A stretch of DNA of 64,000 nt, taken from assembly GCF_030068605.1 (NCBI RefSeq), contig NZ_JASJOU010000017.1, positions 156,573 to 220,572 of the forward strand. Reading direction: 5' to 3'. This document shows, piece after piece, positions 27,853 through 36,582 of this stretch (the first letter of the stretch is position 1; each line of letters begins with the position of its first letter). Under the pieces are notes generated by a model. The model saw only the letters and a program-made list of their open reading frames with translations, did no database searches and was not told where the DNA came from. Source of the DNA: Xanthocytophaga agilis. Lineage in GTDB: Bacteria > Bacteroidota > Bacteroidia > Cytophagales > 172606-1. Position numbers and translations under genes: made by a program.

Positions 27853-29460
27853 ATGAAAAAAATAACATTATTCCTGCTAGCAGCTGGACTTTTACTGGCT
27901 AGTAGCTGCTCAAATGATGCGCTTGATATAAAAAATCAAAATGCCTATAGTGATGCTACCTATTTTAAAACAGCTACTCAATTCAACGAAGCTGTTATTG
28001 CAACCTATTCTGTATTCCTGCATCAGGGCATGTATTCCCGTGACTGGTATTTTCTATTTGATTTACTAGGTAACGATGCCGAGCGCGATGCCCCATTATT
28101 AGGGGACTTACTACAGTTGCACGATTATAGCTATGGTACTACCCAACAACAGATAACTAGCTTGTGGGGGTCACTCTACCGCATGATCTACCGCGCCAAT
28201 CTGGTAATTGACAAAGCCGGACAATGGTCGCCAGAGCTTCCAGAAGAGATAACTAAAAAGAATCAGTACCTCGCGGAAGCTCACTTTCTGAAAGGGTTTG
28301 CCGAGTTTCAGCTAGTTGCATTATGGGGACGAGTACCACTCAGACCAGATTACTTTAGTTCAACAGCTTATGCGGCTCCGCGAGCCACGATTGCCGAGGG
28401 TTGGGAAGTTGTGGAAGCAGACCTGAAGGCAGCTATTGAAGGTTTGCCTTTAACGTATGCCAGTGCAGACCTAGGTCGTGCCACACAAGGCGCTGCCATT
28501 GCCTTGCTTGGCAAGGCCTATCTGTATCAGAAAAAATATGCTCTTGCTTCTACTGAGCTGGAAAAACTTACCAAGGCGCCTTTTGCGTATGCGTTAAATC
28601 CGAATTTTGACAATCAGTTTTCTGAAAGCAATGGTACGAGTCCCGAAACGGTTTTTGATATACCTCATAAATGGGTAGATGCTGCTACCGGACAACAAAC
28701 CTATTATTTTGGTGGACAGGAAGCATGGGGTGGACTTGCCACCCACTCAGGTCGTGCACAAGAGTATGGATGGAACGATTGGCGAAATGTATTTATTTCC
28801 AACGCTGCCGTGCAGGCGTTTACCTATTTGGACGAAGAGGGAGAATCCTATACAGATCCTCGGGCAAAATTGACTTTTTATGGAGATGCTGCCAGTGGTG
28901 GCGATACAGATTTCTGTCAGACATGTCCTGCCAGCAAGATAACTCCACTGCCTTCCTATGCAGCCAACTCGCCCAATGGCGGACCATTCCCCTACCCGTT
29001 TGAAGCAGCAGGATATCGGTGGCGTAAGTATGAAAATTATGAGGTGGTAGAACAGTTTGGAGGTCCACAAAGTAATATCAATTCTCAGGTAATTCGCTTT
29101 GCTGATGTACTGTTGTTACTGGCAGAGTCCTACATCCAGCAATCCAATATGGAAGCGGGACTACAACTGATCAACCAGGTGCGTGCTCGTGTGAATGCTT
29201 TCCCTTATACACAACTGGGTAACCAAACCGAAGCGATGAAGCTGCTGATGCGTGAAAGACAACTGGAACTATGTGGTGAACAATCCCGCTGGTTTGATTT
29301 GAATCGCTGGGGTATTGCCAAACAGACTATCAATCCTGAAAAACAGGCAGCTATTGGCTCACAACCATTAACAGACAAGTACTTACTGTTACCAATTCCC
29401 GAAGCTGAGAAATTAACTAATTCGGCTGTCGCAAGTGACATTGCGGACGATTGGAATTAA
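27853..29460 (+). CDS. SusD/RagB-like surface glycan-binding lipoprotein
   Basis: About 535 aa. The ATG at 27853 opens a lipoprotein signal (MKKITLFLLAAGLLLASSC) with the lipid-carrying Cys at residue 19. The frame is also open to an ATG at 27808 that overlaps the SusC stop. SusD features are present: TPR-like helices around IYRANLVIDKAGQW, AHFLKGFAEFQLVALWGRVPL, and the C-terminal RFADVLLLLAESY, RQLELCGEQSRWFDLNRWG and KYLLLPIPEAE. It forms the lid on the SusC barrel and binds the glycan at the cell surface. Confidence 0.95.
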   Translation: MKKITLFLLAAGLLLASSCSNDALDIKNQNAYSDATYFKTATQFNEAVIATYSVFLHQGMYSRDWYFLFDLLGNDAERDAPLLGDLLQLHDYSYGTTQQQITSLWGSLYRMIYRANLVIDKAGQWSPELPEEITKKNQYLAEAHFLKGFAEFQLVALWGRVPLRPDYFSSTAYAAPRATIAEGWEVVEADLKAAIEGLPLTYASADLGRATQGAAIALLGKAYLYQKKYALASTELEKLTKAPFAYALNPNFDNQFSESNGTSPETVFDIPHKWVDAATGQQTYYFGGQEAWGGLATHSGRAQEYGWNDWRNVFISNAAVQAFTYLDEEGESYTDPRAKLTFYGDAASGGDTDFCQTCPASKITPLPSYAANSPNGGPFPYPFEAAGYRWRKYENYEVVEQFGGPQSNINSQVIRFADVLLLLAESYIQQSNMEAGLQLINQVRARVNAFPYTQLGNQTEAMKLLMRERQLELCGEQSRWFDLNRWGIAKQTINPEKQAAIGSQPLTDKYLLLPIPEAEKLTNSAVASDIADDWN

Positions 29461-29645
29461 GAAAAGGGGGTTAAAGGGTATGTAGCTGGTCTTGTATCAG
29501 TTGCATATCCTTTTGTTTTTTACATGGACAAAAGTGTACATACCCACTACTACTGATAGGATATATGAGTTTGATCCTTTCCTAACTCCTTTATTATACT
29601 ATTTCAATAAAGTACTTTACCATACTTTGTGTAGTTTACCGACTT

Positions 29646-32030
29646 ATGAATAAAAATATAGCATTTATAGTAACCCTGTTATATAGTTGTGCTCTCTTTG
29701 CACAGGAAATATCTCCTCTTCCCAAAAACGAAATACATTTTAAAGCCAGTTGGATTGCCCCTCCCAAGGTTTCTTTGACCACCTATGGCGTTTATCATTT
29801 CAGGAAAAGACTAGAGTTAGCATCGAAACCGGAGGCATTTGCCATCCGGATTTCAGCGGATAACCGTTATCTGCTGTATATAAATGGAGTATCTGTACTT
29901 TCCGGTCCCCAACGGTCTGACCTCACACATTGGAGGTATGATACATTGGATATTGCCTCGTATCTTCATAAAGGCAGCAATAGTATTGCCATTCAGGTAT
30001 GGAATCAGGGAGAAGGAATGGCATGGGCACAACTGTCATTGCAGACAGGCTTGTGGGTAGAAGGTATTGGAGCAGCCTCGATTATCAATACGGACACGAC
30101 CTGGAAAGTAATTAAGAACCAAGCCTATAGCCCCCTTATCAGTACATTACATATTACCGGACCATTTGATCAGATTACAGCTGAAAAATATCCGTGGGGC
30201 TGGCAAGATCCAGACTATGCCGATGATACATGGATGTATGCGATTGAAACAGAAAAAGCCATTTCTGAAAAAGCCATTCCTGTTCATCACGCCAACGCAT
30301 CAGAAAGGCAGTTGTTGCCACGTAACATTCCATTTATGGAAGAAAAACAACAGACCTTTGCTCATATCAGAAGAGCCGAGGGAATAGCAGTGGACGACAG
30401 ATTTTTAAGAGGTGATCATCCATTATATCTATCTTCCCAACAAAAAGGTACACTTCTGATTGATCAGGGTGTATTGACAACAGCCTATCCGCAGTTAGTG
30501 GTAAGTGGAGGAAAAGGGTGTACAATAACTGTTACCTATTCGGAAGCATTGTATGCCGATACAAATGGAGGAAAAGGAAATCGCAATAAAACTGAAGGTA
30601 AACATAGCAAGGGAGACAAGGATGTATTTATACTAGATGGAGGAGACAAAAGACTTTTCTGCCCATTGTATTACCGCACTTTTCGGTATGTAGAACTCAA
30701 GATAGAAAATGCTCAGTTTCCATTAACCATTCATACGTATAACAGCCGTTTTACAGCCTATCCATTCATTGAAAAAGCAAGATTTGCTTCCAGTGATACC
30801 AACTTACATGCCATTTGGGAGGTGGGTTGGCGTACAAGCCGCTTATGTGCATTTGAAACCTATATGGATTGTCCCTACTATGAGCAAATGCAATATATTG
30901 GGGATACCCGTATTCAGGCACTAATTTCATTGTATGTTTCAGGAGATGACAGACTGATGAAAAATGCGCTTGAGCAGTTTGATCAGTCACGTATTCCGGA
31001 AGGGCTGACCCAAAGCCGCTACCCTTCTGGTAAGAAACAGATTATTCCTCCATTTTCTCTTTTCTGGATTGCTATGCTGCATGATTACTGGATGCTAGGC
31101 AGTGATCCGGATTTTGTAAAGCGTTTTTTACCAGCAGTCAATGAAATTATACAATGGCATAGCAAGTATGTAAACCAGCAACACATTCTAACTCAAATGC
31201 CCTACTGGAACTTTGTGGACTGGCCTAAAGAGTGGCCCTGGAAAGGAGATGAAAATATAAGTGGTATACCTGCCGGAGCATTGGAAGGGAACTCTGCAAT
31301 TTTAACCTTGCAATATGTCTACGCCTTACAAAAAGCAAGGGATTTGTATTATGCTTTTAGTAAGGTTGAAGAAGCAAAAAGACTTGAGCAACTCGAGGAA
31401 AAGATACGAATCACTACCTATAAAACATGTTGGGATCAGACAAAAGGAATGATGGCGGATACGCCTGAAAAAGCAGCGTTTAGCCAGCATGTAAATGCAT
31501 TAGCAGTACTAACAGGCACTATTCCCCAAAAAGATGAAAAGAAGGTACTACTTCAAATAGAAAAAGACACCAGCATCATTCAGTGTACTCTCTATTACCG
31601 CTTTTATTTGATTCAAGCCTTTAAAAAAGCTGGCCTGGGTAACGAATACCTCCGACTACTTACCCCATGGTATCATATGATAGATTTAGGCCTGACCACT
31701 TTTGCAGAACGCCCAGAGCCTACCCGATCGGACTGCCATGGATGGAGTGCCAGCCCTACCTATGATCTTCTAGCTACTGTATGCGGCATAGAGCCTCAGC
31801 AACCAGGATTTAAGCGGGTACAAATAGCTCCTAACTTTGGCAATCTGCAATGGATTCAGGCAAGTATACCTCATCCTGCAGGCAAGATTGCTCTTCATCT
31901 CGAAAAAAAGGGCAAAACGATCAAAGGACAAATAACCTTACCCCAAGGAATTGAAGGAGTACTGATCTGGCATTCTAAAACAATGATATTAAAAGGAGGG
32001 ACACAAAAAATCCAGTTGAATGGAGACTAG
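29646..32030 (+). CDS. GH78 alpha-L-rhamnosidase-like enzyme
   Basis: A 794-aa exported protein (MNKNIAFIVTLLYSCALFAQ). The N-terminal beta-sandwich domains span ~40-350 (SADNRYLLYINGVSVLSGPQ is the carbohydrate-binding-like part). The (alpha/alpha)6 catalytic domain spans ~375-700. The motif at D408-D420 (DCPYYEQMQYIGD) corresponds to the family's DCPxxxERxGWxGD, making Glu413 the likely acid. The likely base lies in TFAERPEPTRSDCHGWSASP, and a C-terminal beta domain follows. It should remove terminal rhamnose from plant pectin (rhamnogalacturonan) or rhamnosides. It is 185 bp after SusD on the same strand and is probably part of the same locus. Confidence 0.88.
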   Translation: MNKNIAFIVTLLYSCALFAQEISPLPKNEIHFKASWIAPPKVSLTTYGVYHFRKRLELASKPEAFAIRISADNRYLLYINGVSVLSGPQRSDLTHWRYDTLDIASYLHKGSNSIAIQVWNQGEGMAWAQLSLQTGLWVEGIGAASIINTDTTWKVIKNQAYSPLISTLHITGPFDQITAEKYPWGWQDPDYADDTWMYAIETEKAISEKAIPVHHANASERQLLPRNIPFMEEKQQTFAHIRRAEGIAVDDRFLRGDHPLYLSSQQKGTLLIDQGVLTTAYPQLVVSGGKGCTITVTYSEALYADTNGGKGNRNKTEGKHSKGDKDVFILDGGDKRLFCPLYYRTFRYVELKIENAQFPLTIHTYNSRFTAYPFIEKARFASSDTNLHAIWEVGWRTSRLCAFETYMDCPYYEQMQYIGDTRIQALISLYVSGDDRLMKNALEQFDQSRIPEGLTQSRYPSGKKQIIPPFSLFWIAMLHDYWMLGSDPDFVKRFLPAVNEIIQWHSKYVNQQHILTQMPYWNFVDWPKEWPWKGDENISGIPAGALEGNSAILTLQYVYALQKARDLYYAFSKVEEAKRLEQLEEKIRITTYKTCWDQTKGMMADTPEKAAFSQHVNALAVLTGTIPQKDEKKVLLQIEKDTSIIQCTLYYRFYLIQAFKKAGLGNEYLRLLTPWYHMIDLGLTTFAERPEPTRSDCHGWSASPTYDLLATVCGIEPQQPGFKRVQIAPNFGNLQWIQASIPHPAGKIALHLEKKGKTIKGQITLPQGIEGVLIWHSKTMILKGGTQKIQLNGD

Positions 32031-32174
32031 AGTGCCAGAGAAAGTAAAAAGACTGTATATTTATCTTTTGTATTGTGAATAGTTTACCTATTGAGGTATA
32101 ACTCATTCATCAGGAAAATAGAAGAGACTTCAGCTAAAACACCTCAATTTTCTGATAAGATGCAAACGTGCTGC

Positions 32175-32861
32175 TTAAGTAATCCGGAGGGTGTTGATAG
32201 CCGCAACCCACTCTGACTTATGGCATTTGGTACAGGCCTCTACTGAATGTATGGCTTCTATAACACGGCCACAATAGGAACAAGCATAAGGTTTATTGTT
32301 TGGTATAGTCCGTACTTTTTGTATGTACAGTTTAGGCATGACAGGTAATCCATATCTAACCTCTTCTTCCGGGTAATAGAAAAAGCTAATAGTCCCATTG
32401 GTTTCCAGAATAGCCGTTTTGATTTGTCCCAGATGCTCAATATTCTGCTGACGCATCTCCGCAAAAAATTCATCTTTGGCATATTGGGCATCTTTGTCAT
32501 CGGTCAGTATAAATTCTCCGTCTTCAATAATGTAGATAGGATCACCTTCCAGCATACTCTCTATTTTTTCACTTTTGCTTGTGAGCCAGATAATAACCCG
32601 ATAAAATACCAATACGGTTATAATTACAATCAGCGAAGGGAGAATAGCTGCATCTTTACTAAACATAGGATCGCCCGCAGCAGACCCCAGCGAGATAATA
32701 ATTGCTACCTCAAAAAGGGATAACTGACGAATTCCTTTCTTACCAGACAAACGCAAAAAAGTGATTACCAACAAGAACATAATAAATGTTCTCACTATTA
32801 TTTGTACTACGATTGTCCAATCTAAATCTTTTATAAAAACTTCTGCCCATTCGTTCTGCAT
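32175..32861 (-). CDS. DUF421/YetF-family membrane protein with C-terminal zinc ribbon
   Basis: 228 aa. Three hydrophobic helices occupy residues ~15-95, including the family signature RLSGKKGIRQLSLFEVAIIISLGSAAGDP. The soluble DUF421 domain follows (GDPIYIIEDGEF, then EFFAEMRQQNIEHLGQIKTA, then ETNGTISFF). The last ~35 residues add CSYCGRVI and CTKCHKSEW, two CxxC pairs that look like a zinc ribbon. That addition is absent from the short Bacillus YetF-type proteins as I know them. The function of the family is poorly defined. It is a single gene facing the GH78 gene. Confidence 0.8.
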   Translation of the reverse strand: MQNEWAEVFIKDLDWTIVVQIIVRTFIMFLLVITFLRLSGKKGIRQLSLFEVAIIISLGSAAGDPMFSKDAAILPSLIVIITVLVFYRVIIWLTSKSEKIESMLEGDPIYIIEDGEFILTDDKDAQYAKDEFFAEMRQQNIEHLGQIKTAILETNGTISFFYYPEEEVRYGLPVMPKLYIQKVRTIPNNKPYACSYCGRVIEAIHSVEACTKCHKSEWVAAINTLRIT

Positions 32862-33419
32862 AGTATTTGAAAACTTTATAAAATTATCTATTAAAGGCTT
32901 TAATGATATATGCCCTCACCTTTTGGATAAAAAGATGTACCTGAGTAATTCTGCAAAAGTGAATATGTTTTGAATCGGTTATAAAATTCAGCCTACCCAC
33001 TTTCCACAAAACACAGAGTCAATACTTTATATTTTGGGGAATAAGCAGACATTTTTTGGAAAAGGTTATACTATAAAAATCTTTTAAGTTCTGCTATTGA
33101 TTTTATCATCAGAGGAAGAGCTGGAGAAACTAACTGGGAAGTACATCGCAGAACTAATCTTATTCGCTTCAACATGTTTACTGCCAATAGCTATGTTATG
33201 GCTATGGAAAGGTGGAGTAAAAGACGGAACGGGAGTTGCTGACTATCATAGCCTGTCTCCTATTCTCTCATCAAATCTGACTGTGAATCCTAATCTGAAG
33301 CAGAATTCTGAAGCAGAATACAGGTTACTAATCCGTTAGATTTTCAGTTCTCGTTCGCCATCTACCATTGACATCTTCAAAAACGTATTATAAAGACTAT
33401 ACGCTTATTCATTCGGTAT
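32862..33419. other. Gap without a convincing gene
   Basis: AT-rich. The only open frame (33097-33339, TTG start) has one hydrophobic stretch, LILFASTCLLPIAMLWLW, but no family resemblance. I do not call it. No terminator-like hairpin was recognised. Confidence 0.4.
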
Positions 33420-34571
33420 TCAGCCAAATAGCTGGACCATTTTCTCCATTGCACCTTCACCATGCATCCATTGTACCATCTCTAGTGATGCTTGAGCCTC
33501 TGCCAGACCTCTTCTCTGCATCTGTTTTTCATAGGCAGCAATAGCAGATTGTACATTATTAAAGTTTCCTGTAGTAAGACATTCGCTTAATTCCAAAGCA
33601 TCCAGCATAGCTAAATTTACACCCTCACCAGAAGGTGGCATGATGTGGGCTGCATCTCCCAGCAGAGTTATAGTTGAGTGTGCTTCCCAGGTCTGATCCA
33701 ATGGGACACAATATTGTGGACGGATTAGTAGTGGCAAGCTTACATTTTCGAACAGTTCGAACCATACATCTGCCCATCCGGCAAGCACTTTCTGGCACCA
33801 TACCATCAGTTGGGATCTGTCTGTAAAATCGATTCCACTGTTTTTCACCCAGTTTTCGTCTAGTTGACTGCTCATATAAAAATCAATGCTTCCATCCCCT
33901 TTTGAAGATATATGTAAATACTTTCCGCCACTGTGCACATAGATTTTTCCACCCTTCAGTAATCTGTCTATAGTGGGGGCTTTTGTTCCTGCATCTTCCA
34001 CATTTCCCTGAAAAATTGTAATACCTGCATAAAAAGGCTTAACAGATGTAATAACGGAACGAACTTTAGAATTAGCCCCATCTGCTCCAATTACAATATC
34101 AGCAACAGCCATTGATCCGTTTTTGAATTCCAGTTTCCAACCGTTACCACTTTGTGATAGAGCCACTAAATAACTGTTCCAGACAACTGTATCAGGTTTG
34201 AGAGAAGCTAACAAAATATCTCGTAAATCTCCCCGGTCAATTTCCGGTCTGAACAATTCATTACCGAAACCTTGATTTGAGTCCTTAGTATGTTCGTCAT
34301 AAACTATGTTGGCATACTGATCAACTACACGCCCTTTTTCAGCACCAGGTCGGTAAGCATGTTTGAACGCTTCTAATAACCCTGCTTTCGCTATCGCGTT
34401 CAATCCTGAATCATAATGCAGATCCAGGGTGGCACCTTGCACCCGTACATCTTTGGTAAGATCTCTTTCATACACTTTTACATTTACTCCTTTCAACTGT
34501 AAAAGTCTTGCGAGCGTCAAGCCACCAGGACCACCGCCGATGATGGCTACTTGTTTATTTTCTAACAGCAT
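33420..34571 (-). CDS. FAD-dependent monooxygenase related to TetX tetracycline destructases
   Basis: A 383-aa group A flavoprotein hydroxylase. The FAD Rossmann motif is IGGGPGG (residues 11-17), followed by VKVYERDLTKDVRVQGATLDL, very like the start of TetX. RGDLRDILL matches the second conserved region, and GDAAHIMPPSGEGVN (Asp306) is the FAD/ribityl motif, continuing LDALELSECL as in TetX. The length equals TetX (~388). It uses NADPH and O2 to hydroxylate an aromatic or polyketide substrate; whether it attacks tetracycline cannot be told from sequence. It is divergently transcribed from an AraC regulator 96 bp away. Confidence 0.85.
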   Translation of the reverse strand: MLLENKQVAIIGGGPGGLTLARLLQLKGVNVKVYERDLTKDVRVQGATLDLHYDSGLNAIAKAGLLEAFKHAYRPGAEKGRVVDQYANIVYDEHTKDSNQGFGNELFRPEIDRGDLRDILLASLKPDTVVWNSYLVALSQSGNGWKLEFKNGSMAVADIVIGADGANSKVRSVITSVKPFYAGITIFQGNVEDAGTKAPTIDRLLKGGKIYVHSGGKYLHISSKGDGSIDFYMSSQLDENWVKNSGIDFTDRSQLMVWCQKVLAGWADVWFELFENVSLPLLIRPQYCVPLDQTWEAHSTITLLGDAAHIMPPSGEGVNLAMLDALELSECLTTGNFNNVQSAIAAYEKQMQRRGLAEAQASLEMVQWMHGEGAMEKMVQLFG

Positions 34572-34632
34572 TTCTTTGTTTTCTGAATAAGTAATTTTTA
34601 ACTGCTCACAAAATTCTGTATATCTTTAGGAT

Positions 34633-34666
34633 TAAAATAGCCGTATTTGCTACTAAAATAGTCGTA
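34633..34666. promoter_or_regulatory. Direct repeats, likely AraC-type operator between the monooxygenase and the regulator
   Basis: TAAAATAGCCGTA (34633-34645) and TAAAATAGTCGTA (34654-34666) differ at one base and are spaced 21 bp start to start, two helical turns. This is the usual geometry of AraC-family half-sites. The second copy ends one base before the regulator's ATG, so binding would repress the regulator and could activate the divergent monooxygenase. Confidence 0.6.
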
Positions 34667-34667
34667 A

Positions 34668-35633
34668 ATGAAAATATCAGTTATTGATAAGCAAGGATCA
34701 GGCATCGCACTGCAATTTGCCAAAGCTATTGGGGCAACTATCAGCGGACGTTTTATATACATTCCGGAAAGTAAAGGGTCAGGTTATATCACCGGCTTTT
34801 CGTGGGGAAATGATATGAGTGTCATGATCCGCAATTATCACCTGAAAGAGGATATTTTGATTGAACGGACAAATGAATTCGCTGAAGGACAAGAAAATGT
34901 TGTTTTTTTACTGAGTGGTGTTTTTCCCTCACTCATACAGTCTGACGAACACTTATCAACCGAACAAGCAAATATCCTAATCTGCAGGCAGGGTGTTGCT
35001 GCCGTTATGACTATGCCTTCGAACACCCTATTTGGAAGTGTAACAATCCGGGTTTCCCGACAATACCTGAATCAGCTTTTTGAACAACTAGATCATCCGG
35101 TAGTAGCCAGTGTTTTGGAAGCCAAAGACAACTTCGTTTATGAAACCAGCCTATCCTCCCAGATCATACATACCACCAGTGATATGTTGCACCAATCCGT
35201 TCCGGAAGCTCTTGAAAGTTGTTACTACAAGTTGAAATGTGAAGAATTGTTATGCTATATCTTTGCGATACTGATGCAACGTGAGGCTGTATCTACAAGT
35301 GTTATGCATATTGAAGATATTAAAGCTATTTATGCTGTTAAAACTCATTTACAATCCCATCTGAATGAACCTCCACATATTGCAACTCTAGCAAGGGAAG
35401 CAGGTATGAGTCAGCCCAAACTGAGAAAGCTTTTCAAACAAACTTTTGGAAAAGGGGTCTTCGACTATTACCAATCAGTACGAATGCAGGAAGCTGCCAG
35501 ATTGCTTAAAGAAAAACGGCTAAGTGTTTCTGAGGTAGGTTACCTGTTAGGATTTACCAATCTTAGTCATTTTTCAAGAGTTTTCGAAGAATATATAGGC
35601 ATCAAACCCAAAAGGTATTCCAGCGAACAATAA
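34668..35633 (+). CDS. AraC-family transcriptional regulator
   Basis: 321 aa. The N-terminal ~210 residues form a sensing domain with no clear metabolite motif. The C-terminal double helix-turn-helix is clear: IATLAREAGMSQPKLRKLFK, then VSEVGYLLGFTNLSHFSRVF and the ending GIKPKRYS. The ATG at 34668 abuts a candidate operator, so autoregulation is likely. It is divergent from the TetX-like gene, the classic arrangement for a regulator and its target. The VOC gene follows 300 bp downstream on the same strand. Confidence 0.9.
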   Translation: MKISVIDKQGSGIALQFAKAIGATISGRFIYIPESKGSGYITGFSWGNDMSVMIRNYHLKEDILIERTNEFAEGQENVVFLLSGVFPSLIQSDEHLSTEQANILICRQGVAAVMTMPSNTLFGSVTIRVSRQYLNQLFEQLDHPVVASVLEAKDNFVYETSLSSQIIHTTSDMLHQSVPEALESCYYKLKCEELLCYIFAILMQREAVSTSVMHIEDIKAIYAVKTHLQSHLNEPPHIATLAREAGMSQPKLRKLFKQTFGKGVFDYYQSVRMQEAARLLKEKRLSVSEVGYLLGFTNLSHFSRVFEEYIGIKPKRYSSEQ

Positions 35634-35933
35634 GAATTTGCCAAATTCACCTATTTTACAGACCCTTTCTGATGCACTGTTAAGGGATAATTTGTGTAGT
35701 CAGATCTTGGATTTTCAACAGTTCACACACAAGCAGATAGGTTCTCTTTTTGAGATACGTCAATTTTGTATCATCGAGTCCATTTCAAATGCCATTGAGA
35801 TCAACATTGCGGCTACTCATAGGCTATTTTTCCAGAATCATCACAAATCCTTCAAAATCACTGTAGATGCTTTTCTATTGATCAAGGTGCATGGAACGGA
35901 CAATATAACTTTAATCATACAAAAAACAACATC
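35634..35933. other. 300-bp gap without a supported gene
   Basis: A 110-codon open frame covers it (35638-35970, TTG start), but it overlaps the VOC gene out of frame and has no family resemblance, so it is not called. No hairpin or clear promoter was noticed. Confidence 0.4.
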
Positions 35934-36401
35934 ATGGAAGAGACAAACATCACAATCCAGCATCCTTTAAGGAATGAAGCTAGTGAATTTAGTACAATGA
36001 GAGGAGGACATGTCGCTCTACGTGCAGCAGATTATGCAGGTATAGTTAAATGGTATCAGGAAAAGCTAGACTTTCGTCTTATACAGGAATGGCCATTTGG
36101 AGACTTACAACTGGCATTTCTCGCACCGCCAAACGACGATAACTTTTGTGTAGAAATACTTGGCGGAGGGCAACCCTTACCACAGCCCGACTATACTGAC
36201 TTGAATGAAAGCTTACAACCTGCTGGTTACCATCACTTTTGTCTTGAAGTACTCAACATTGACCAAACGGTTGCTGAGTTGCGTCGAAGAGGGGTAAATG
36301 TGCTCGGTGAACCGTTCGATTTTCCTACCATTAGTAAACGCCTGGCTTTTTTTGCTGATCCTTACGGTAACCTTATTGAGCTGGCATCCAGATTAAAATA
36401 A
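35934..36401 (+). CDS. VOC/glyoxalase-family protein
   Basis: 155 aa with the two beta-alpha-beta-beta-beta units of the vicinal oxygen chelate fold. The four expected metal-ligand positions are visible: His in GGHVALRA, Glu in CVEILGGG, His in GYHHFCLEV and Glu in GNLIELASR. The family covers glyoxalases, dioxygenases and antibiotic-binding proteins, so the substrate is open. Placed near a TetX-like oxygenase and its AraC regulator, a role in handling an aromatic or antibiotic compound is possible but unproven. Confidence 0.8.
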   Translation: MEETNITIQHPLRNEASEFSTMRGGHVALRAADYAGIVKWYQEKLDFRLIQEWPFGDLQLAFLAPPNDDNFCVEILGGGQPLPQPDYTDLNESLQPAGYHHFCLEVLNIDQTVAELRRRGVNVLGEPFDFPTISKRLAFFADPYGNLIELASRLK

Positions 36402-36499
36402 GAGATTACATACCATGTAAGAACAATACCCAGGGTGTTCCCACATACTTTACCGGAATTCCACAAAACAAACCCTTACTAAAGAATAGTATGAAAAGT

Positions 36500-36561
36500 A
36501 CTAGTTATAATCCAGAAACAATTGACTGATTGTCAGTTCTCTATTTCTGGTTATAACTAGT
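36500..36561. terminator. Long inverted repeat between convergent VOC and SusD genes
   Basis: ACTAGTTATAATCCAGAAA (36500-36518) pairs with TTTCTGGTTATAACTAGT (36544-36561) over 18 bp with a single bulged base. A small inner ACTGA/TCAGT hairpin sits in the loop. It lies between two convergent genes, so a bidirectional terminator is likely, although neither side has a long T-tract. Confidence 0.55.
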
Positions 36562-36582
36562 GTCTGGTCTGTAAAAACAAAA

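Noticed and set aside
29600..29645. Promoter box TACTTTG before the GH78 gene
   Set aside because: It lacks one base of the TAnnTTTG consensus and has no suitable -33 TTG; too weak.
33097..33339. 80-aa plus-strand ORF with a hydrophobic stretch
   Set aside because: TTG start, no family resemblance and a tail of low coding quality; insufficient to call.
33420..34571. Calling the monooxygenase tet(X)
   Set aside because: The motifs match the family, but the identity level cannot be computed here, and the substrate is unknown.
35638..35970. 110-aa plus-strand ORF before the VOC gene
   Set aside because: TTG start, overlaps the VOC gene out of frame and does not resemble a protein.
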